Shown here piece after piece: positions 11,664 to 12,895 of a stretch of DNA of 12,895 bases. Below the pieces are notes generated by a model. The model worked only from the letters and a program-made list of their open reading frames with translations. It did not search any database and was not told the DNA's origin. This stretch comes from Candidatus Roizmanbacteria bacterium (lineage in GTDB: Bacteria > Patescibacteriota > Microgenomatia > UBA1406 > GWC2-37-13): contig JAPLYQ010000068.1 in the NCBI GenBank assembly GCA_026395475.1, positions 1-12,895 on the forward strand, read 5' to 3'. The stretch's first letter is position 1; the number at the start of each line of letters is the position of its first letter. The translations under genes and the position numbers were made by a program.

Positions 11664-12491
11664 ATGAAAAATAAAGCACTTGTACCCGTTATAGGAATTC
11701 TCCTTGTACTTGGAGTTGGAGGATTTATCTTCTTCCAACAAAAATCGTCCCCTCCAGTTAGTCCAGAAATAAAAAAGGCTCAACAAGAAGTAATGGCGAA
11801 TTGTAAATATGATCCTGACTTTTGTAAGTATGCAGCAAACGGAATCGTCGCAATGTCAGGCGGATATACTATGACTAGTGAATCAACGTATAGTGGGAAA
11901 AAGTCAAAAATGGTTATGAAGGCCGATGGAAAAGGAAATATGGAGTCTACTTCCTTTACTGATGGAAAAGAAGAGGGAAGCTTTATAACACTCAATAAAA
12001 CTACATATATGAAAAGCCCCGGTGATAAGGAGTGGACCGAGTTTCCACCATCAAAAGATGAGACAGGAAAACCAACAACAAATTTATTTGATTTTGAAAG
12101 TTTAAAAAAAGAATTAGGAGATGTTACAAAAGAAGTAGCTGACACACTTGTTGTAAAAAAAGTTGGAACCGAGGCATGTGGAAAATTAAGATGCACCGTT
12201 TTTGAAATGACCGAAAAGGTTACTAATTCAACAACAAAAATTTGGGTTGATACACAAGAATACCGGGCAAGAAAAATGGAGACATCTTCTAAAGTTGGCG
12301 TCAGCACAATGACATTTGAATATGGACCGGTTACCATAACAGCACCAGCACCTGTCAAAAAAATGCCCGCTTTTGATTCTACCCTTAAAGATGCAGGAGT
12401 AAATATCAATATGGATGAAATCAAAAAAATGATGAAGGACGTTCCACAAACAAATACAGAAGAAACACCAGTAGAGACACCAGCTGAGTAA
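11664..12491 (+). CDS. Membrane-anchored LppX/LolA-like protein
   Basis: The 275-residue protein has a short basic N-terminus and one membrane helix (about 5-24). The rest is an extracytoplasmic beta-rich domain with repeated strand patterns (TMTSESTYSGKKSKMVMKADGK; SFITLNKTTYMKSPGDKEWTEF; TKIWVDTQEYRARKMET), resembling the half-barrel of LolA/LppX-type lipid-binding lipoproteins. This is a pattern judgement, not a search. Two close Cys pairs (C47/C54, C172/C177) could form disulfides. The tail is Glu/Thr/Pro-rich. ATG 11664 has no Shine-Dalgarno sequence but opens the anchor, and a good promoter lies just upstream. A carrier or sensor of lipids or hydrophobic compounds is a possible role. 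Confidence 0.8.
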   Translation: MKNKALVPVIGILLVLGVGGFIFFQQKSSPPVSPEIKKAQQEVMANCKYDPDFCKYAANGIVAMSGGYTMTSESTYSGKKSKMVMKADGKGNMESTSFTDGKEEGSFITLNKTTYMKSPGDKEWTEFPPSKDETGKPTTNLFDFESLKKELGDVTKEVADTLVVKKVGTEACGKLRCTVFEMTEKVTNSTTKIWVDTQEYRARKMETSSKVGVSTMTFEYGPVTITAPAPVKKMPAFDSTLKDAGVNINMDEIKKMMKDVPQTNTEETPVETPAE

Positions 12492-12519
12492 ACTCAATAC
12501 AAAAAGTTAATGTCGCGAA

Positions 12520-12589
12520 GTTTATTGTTATTTTGTGCGCCTCGTACCAGGTGCAAAAGGTACGATGAAGCAATAAAATGATAATAAAC
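12520..12589. repeat. Long imperfect intergenic hairpin
   Basis: A 17-bp AT-rich outer stem (12520-12536 with 12573-12589, three G-U pairs, no mismatch) continues past a bulged A into GC/GC, a small internal loop, and a perfect 7-bp stem TCGTACC (12542-12548) with GGTACGA (12559-12565), closed by a 10-nt loop. A few flanking bases (12513-12517 with 12594-12598) also pair. Neither side has the U-run of an intrinsic terminator. It fills most of the gap between the LppX/LolA-like gene and the epimerase gene. It may stabilise the upstream mRNA 3' end, act as a rho-type stop, or be a dispersed palindromic repeat. Confidence 0.6.
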
Positions 12590-12606
12590 GGAGCACGAGA
12601 TACTAA

Positions 12607-12612
12607 TACATT
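12607..12612 (+). promoter_or_regulatory. Possible -10 box of the epimerase gene
   Basis: TACATT ends 6 nt before ATG 12619, the spacing of the predicted leaderless genes, but lacks the upstream TG and has no clear -35. Confidence 0.3.
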
Positions 12613-12618
12613 AAACAC

Positions 12619-12895
12619 ATGAATCTAACTTACAATAACTGGTCTTTAACACTTGACCTTGATGGGGGTCGTATTCATGACCTCAGTCATAAGGGAGTTA
12701 AGGTCTTTGGAACTTATCAACGTATCGATGAAAAGATGGGAAATACTCATGTTTGTACCCCTAGTTTTGATAAAGAAGGACAGGATGTGTATCAACTTCC
12801 ATTCCATGGATATGCAAGGACGCTTACTTGGAGTGGAGAGCAAATCGCAAACGATACATTGCAAATAAAGACAATTACACCTTCAAGTTACACAT
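12619..12895 (+). CDS. Aldose 1-epimerase-like protein, N-terminal part, cut by the right edge
   Basis: The frame is open from ATG 12619 to the window end (92 codons). It reads DLDGGRIHDLSHKGVKV, then GNTHVCTPSFDKEGQD and LPFHGYARTLTW. These match the N-terminal part of galactose-mutarotase-fold proteins: a substrate-facing strand with a GGR-like turn, the GNTH-x-C-x-P-x-F block and the P-x-HG-x-x-R block, whose Arg/His bind sugar. Such enzymes interconvert alpha and beta aldose anomers or act on sugar phosphates. The catalytic C-terminal Glu lies beyond the window, so activity cannot be judged. No Shine-Dalgarno sequence is present. Confidence 0.82.
   Translation, partial: MNLTYNNWSLTLDLDGGRIHDLSHKGVKVFGTYQRIDEKMGNTHVCTPSFDKEGQDVYQLPFHGYARTLTWSGEQIANDTLQIKTITPSSYT

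Noticed and set aside
11780..12424. A 214-codon open frame on the minus strand, opposite the LppX/LolA-like gene
   Set aside because: It lies wholly antisense to a gene with a signal anchor, promoter and sensible composition; its hydrophobic Ser/Phe-rich translation is the usual mirror of a Lys/Glu-rich protein.
1..12895. TGA recoded as glycine, as in some CPR groups
   Set aside because: TGA ends the ArsR-family gene and the HIT gene in ATGA overlaps, and no gene of clear family needs TGA to be read through.

Overview
The window looks like a piece of a small, AT-rich bacterial chromosome, most likely a Patescibacteria/CPR (Microgenomates-type) member. This is inferred from the gene content and style: a DEAD-box helicase with an N-terminal RGG tract, small membrane-anchored proteins with Pro/Thr-rich stalks, single-gene remnants of pathways, almost no Shine-Dalgarno sequences, and short intergenic gaps. 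TGA is used as a stop codon (for example in the ATGA overlaps), so this is not a TGA-recoding lineage. No mobile element, CRISPR array or rRNA is visible.

Layout. 1-1865 (minus strand): a gene fragment at the left edge, a secreted coiled-coil protein with 11-residue repeats, a stand-alone chorismate-mutase-like protein and a DUF1189-like membrane protein. 1866-2080: a nested-stem element followed by a strong bidirectional terminator. 2081-3641 (minus): a DEAD-box RNA helicase with a consensus promoter and a leader of about 200 nt that can form mutually exclusive stems, one of them terminator-like. 3655-4832: a stalked surface protein (+) converging on ung (-). 4872-5289 (+): a candidate structured non-coding RNA ending in an intrinsic terminator, then tRNA-Ser(GGA). 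5303-6910 (+): a tightly overlapping cassette of an ArsR-family repressor, a small thioredoxin-like protein and an ArsP-type permease, with a TGAA-N6-TTCA operator on the repressor start codon. 6948-8190 (-): a frameshifted lipoprotein-like gene and a membrane-anchored protein. 8194-9239 (-): a translationally coupled HIT protein and HD-domain protein. 9247-10629 (-): an FMN-binding membrane protein followed by ApbE flavin transferase. 10663-11557 (-): glpX, carrying an apparent deletion plus frameshift. 11608-12491 (+): a membrane-anchored LppX/LolA-like protein. 12520-12589: a long imperfect hairpin. 12619 to the right edge (+): the start of an aldose-1-epimerase-like gene.

How the genes fit together. 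The repressor, thioredoxin and permease form a self-regulated thiol-reactive metal or metalloid (probably arsenical) export unit. FMN-binding protein plus ApbE form a modification pair that would place covalent flavin outside the membrane. HIT and HD proteins probably act on nucleotides.

The strongest general signal is in gene starts. Many genes have a -10 box (usually an extended TGn-TATACT-like box with no -35) ending only 6-8 nt before ATG, which predicts leaderless mRNAs. That rule also fixes several start codons. A minority of genes instead have TTGACA-type promoters, and two of those have real 5' leaders with structure.
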